A stretch of DNA of 64,000 bases from Flammeovirga sp. SJP92 (lineage in GTDB: Bacteria > Bacteroidota > Bacteroidia > Cytophagales > Flammeovirgaceae). The translations under genes and the position numbers were made by a program. How positions within the stretch are numbered: the stretch's first letter is position 1; each line of letters starts with the position of its first letter. Below are positions 62,663 through 64,000 of the stretch, piece after piece. The notes under the pieces were generated by a model. It worked only from the letters and a program-made list of their open reading frames with translations, made no database searches and was not told the DNA's origin. Location of the stretch: positions 124,001 to 188,000 of the forward strand of contig NZ_LQAQ01000090.1 in the NCBI RefSeq assembly GCF_001583495.1, in the 5' to 3' direction.

Positions 62663-64000
62663 TTAATTATTTCTTAATAATTCAATATATCTACTATGTC
62701 TCTCTAAGATATTTGCAACGTAATGTACAGGTTCTTTGCCTCTAGCATAACCAAACTTAACAACTTCGTCTCTGTAATAATTCTTATTACTCTTCAATAA
62801 TAAGTATTTTTCTACATTGTCGTTCCACACAAGAGGATCATGTTCATATTTCTTTGCTAAGCGTTGAGCATCTCTAACATGACCTTGTCCTGTATTATAG
62901 GAAGCTAGAACAAACTTCATTCTTTCGTTTTCATCAGGAATATCTTTCCAGTATTCTTCTAACCACTTTAGGTATTTTGTACCCGCACGAAGGTTTTGAC
63001 GAGGATCACGAGGATTGTTGGCTCCATACTCTTTAGCAGTTGCAGGCATCAGTTGCATTAAACCAACGGCGCCCACCCAAGATTTTGCTTTAGGGTCAAA
63101 CTTTGATTCTTGATAAACCAATGATGCTAACATTAGCCAATCCCATCCTAACACTTCAGCTTGCTCTTTTATGATCTCATCATATTTTGATAGAAGACCT
63201 CTATGATCAACACTACTAAAGAATTCACTATCAAAACGCTTTGATTGAGCTCTGACATTTTTAAAATATTTATTATAAATAACATAGAAATCCGTGGTGT
63301 TTTTCATACTGTCCAACCAGTGATTGACTTTCGCTTTTAATTCAGGAGACTGCTTCCTTGTAGCCCAAGCTATTCTTTGAGGGAAACTGATAGCTGTCTC
63401 TATATCAATATCAGGATAATAAGTATTATTAAGCTTCGCGATATTTTCATCCGCTACCGTTAATTCAATCTCCTTATTAGCAACCTTATGAATTAATTCT
63501 TCAGTACTAGTGTTTTTATCAGCCAAAATAATATTGATGTCTTCACCCAACTCACTTTCTAGGTTTTTCAACCTTAAATGATAAGGAGTGTTCTCTCTGA
63601 CAGTTACTGTTTTACCAGCCAAATCAATCACATTTCGGATCAATTGCTTGTCCGTTTTATGTTTGGCAATTTTTCTCCAGTTATCAGGTTTTCTCTGTAC
63701 CAATACTTGTTTGATTTGAGCCAAAGAAGAAGTGAAATCAACTTTTTCTTGACGTCTTTTGGTGATAGCAAGTCCATAGGCAATCAGATCGCCATCACCC
63801 TTTTGCAATGCAAGAGAAAGGGAATCTATGCTTTTATAGACTTTCACATGTAATTCTAAACCCAAATCAGCAGCCAATTTTGAAAGGAGTTCATATTCAT
63901 ACCCCATAGTCTGACCTTTATAAATGAAATAGGATGTTGAGCTATAAGCAGTCAAGGCTATTAGCTTTCCTCTTCTTTTTATTTCTGGGAAATCTTTATT
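62663..64000 (-). CDS. MltF-like membrane-bound lytic transglycosylase (5' end outside the window)
   Basis: The frame remains open through the right edge. The codons beyond 63955 read DFPEIKRRGKLIALTAYSST, the usual MltF opening, so the true start is outside the window. An N-terminal solute-binding-type domain (SBP_bac_3; GYEYELLSKLAADLGLELHV, FPQRIAWATRKQSPE) is followed by a C-terminal SLT domain. This carries the catalytic glutamate in LASLVYQESKFDPKAKSW, GAVGLMQLMPATAKEYG and LASYNTGQGHV. It cleaves peptidoglycan glycan strands to 1,6-anhydro ends. The SBP domain may sense muropeptides. Length is family-typical. Confidence 0.9.
   Translation of the reverse strand, partial: NKDFPEIKRRGKLIALTAYSSTSYFIYKGQTMGYEYELLSKLAADLGLELHVKVYKSIDSLSLALQKGDGDLIAYGLAITKRRQEKVDFTSSLAQIKQVLVQRKPDNWRKIAKHKTDKQLIRNVIDLAGKTVTVRENTPYHLRLKNLESELGEDINIILADKNTSTEELIHKVANKEIELTVADENIAKLNNTYYPDIDIETAISFPQRIAWATRKQSPELKAKVNHWLDSMKNTTDFYVIYNKYFKNVRAQSKRFDSEFFSSVDHRGLLSKYDEIIKEQAEVLGWDWLMLASLVYQESKFDPKAKSWVGAVGLMQLMPATAKEYGANNPRDPRQNLRAGTKYLKWLEEYWKDIPDENERMKFVLASYNTGQGHVRDAQRLAKKYEHDPLVWNDNVEKYLLLKSNKNYYRDEVVKFGYARGKEPVHYVANILERHSRYIELLRNN

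Noticed and set aside
1-64000. Insertion sequences, integrases, CRISPR arrays and rRNA operons
   Set aside because: No transposase or integrase-like protein, no regular short repeat array and no rRNA-like sequence were found on either strand.

Overview
The window looks like chromosomal DNA from a marine-type Bacteroidota, probably Cytophagales and perhaps close to Flammeovirga (the genus is a guess). The evidence is the low GC content, Bacteroidota-style promoters (a TAnnTTTG -7 box, often followed by GC), a type IX secretion (T9SS) sorting domain on a giant secreted protein, several C-terminal family signatures typical of the phylum, and a fused alpha/beta 2-oxoacid dehydrogenase E1. No insertion sequence, prophage integrase or CRISPR array was found.

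Layout. 1-760 is the end of a contractile-injection-system (phage-tail-like) cluster: a gp25-type baseplate fragment and a gp19-type tube protein. A 12-TM/HEAT/cNMP-like membrane protein follows (883-4038), then a 3362-residue T9SS cargo with a regular ~340-residue repeat (4161-14249) and a decayed secreted-protein gene (14367-14970). 15.0-20.0 kb holds small accessory genes: two DinB-fold proteins, a DUF4174 protein, a beta-barrel protein, an NmrA-like reductase and an ATP-grasp enzyme. A GH2 glycosidase on the minus strand follows, with helically phased repeats upstream. 23.0-29.0 kb is a probable iron-uptake operon (DUF4856 lipoprotein, imelysin lipoprotein, HTTM protein, TonB-dependent receptor) behind an operator-like promoter, followed by a TetR regulator, a candidate small RNA and a large amidase-like exported protein.

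33.5-42.2 kb is mostly housekeeping: dihydroorotase, three near-identical tRNA-His genes each with its own promoter and terminator, a SiaC-like protein, a sirtuin, MenA, an OstA/LptA-like protein, TilS and a stand-alone cNMP-binding protein. Two copies of a MITE-like intergenic repeat flank the OstA-like gene. 42.3-47.7 kb is a cytochrome oxidase biogenesis and subunit cluster (ctaA, ctaB, two subunit III genes, subunit IV, SCO, DUF420, CxxC protein). Three copies of a 14-bp palindrome-like site lie in front of its transcription-unit starts, which suggests one regulator.

47.8-64.0 kb has an NtrY-like histidine kinase without an adjacent response regulator, an unrecognised large exported protein, two small candidate ORFs, an MBL-fold hydrolase, a cation/Ca2+ antiporter, TPR-xseA-xseB-permease genes, the fused E1 dehydrogenase and an MltF-like lytic transglycosylase that runs off the right edge.
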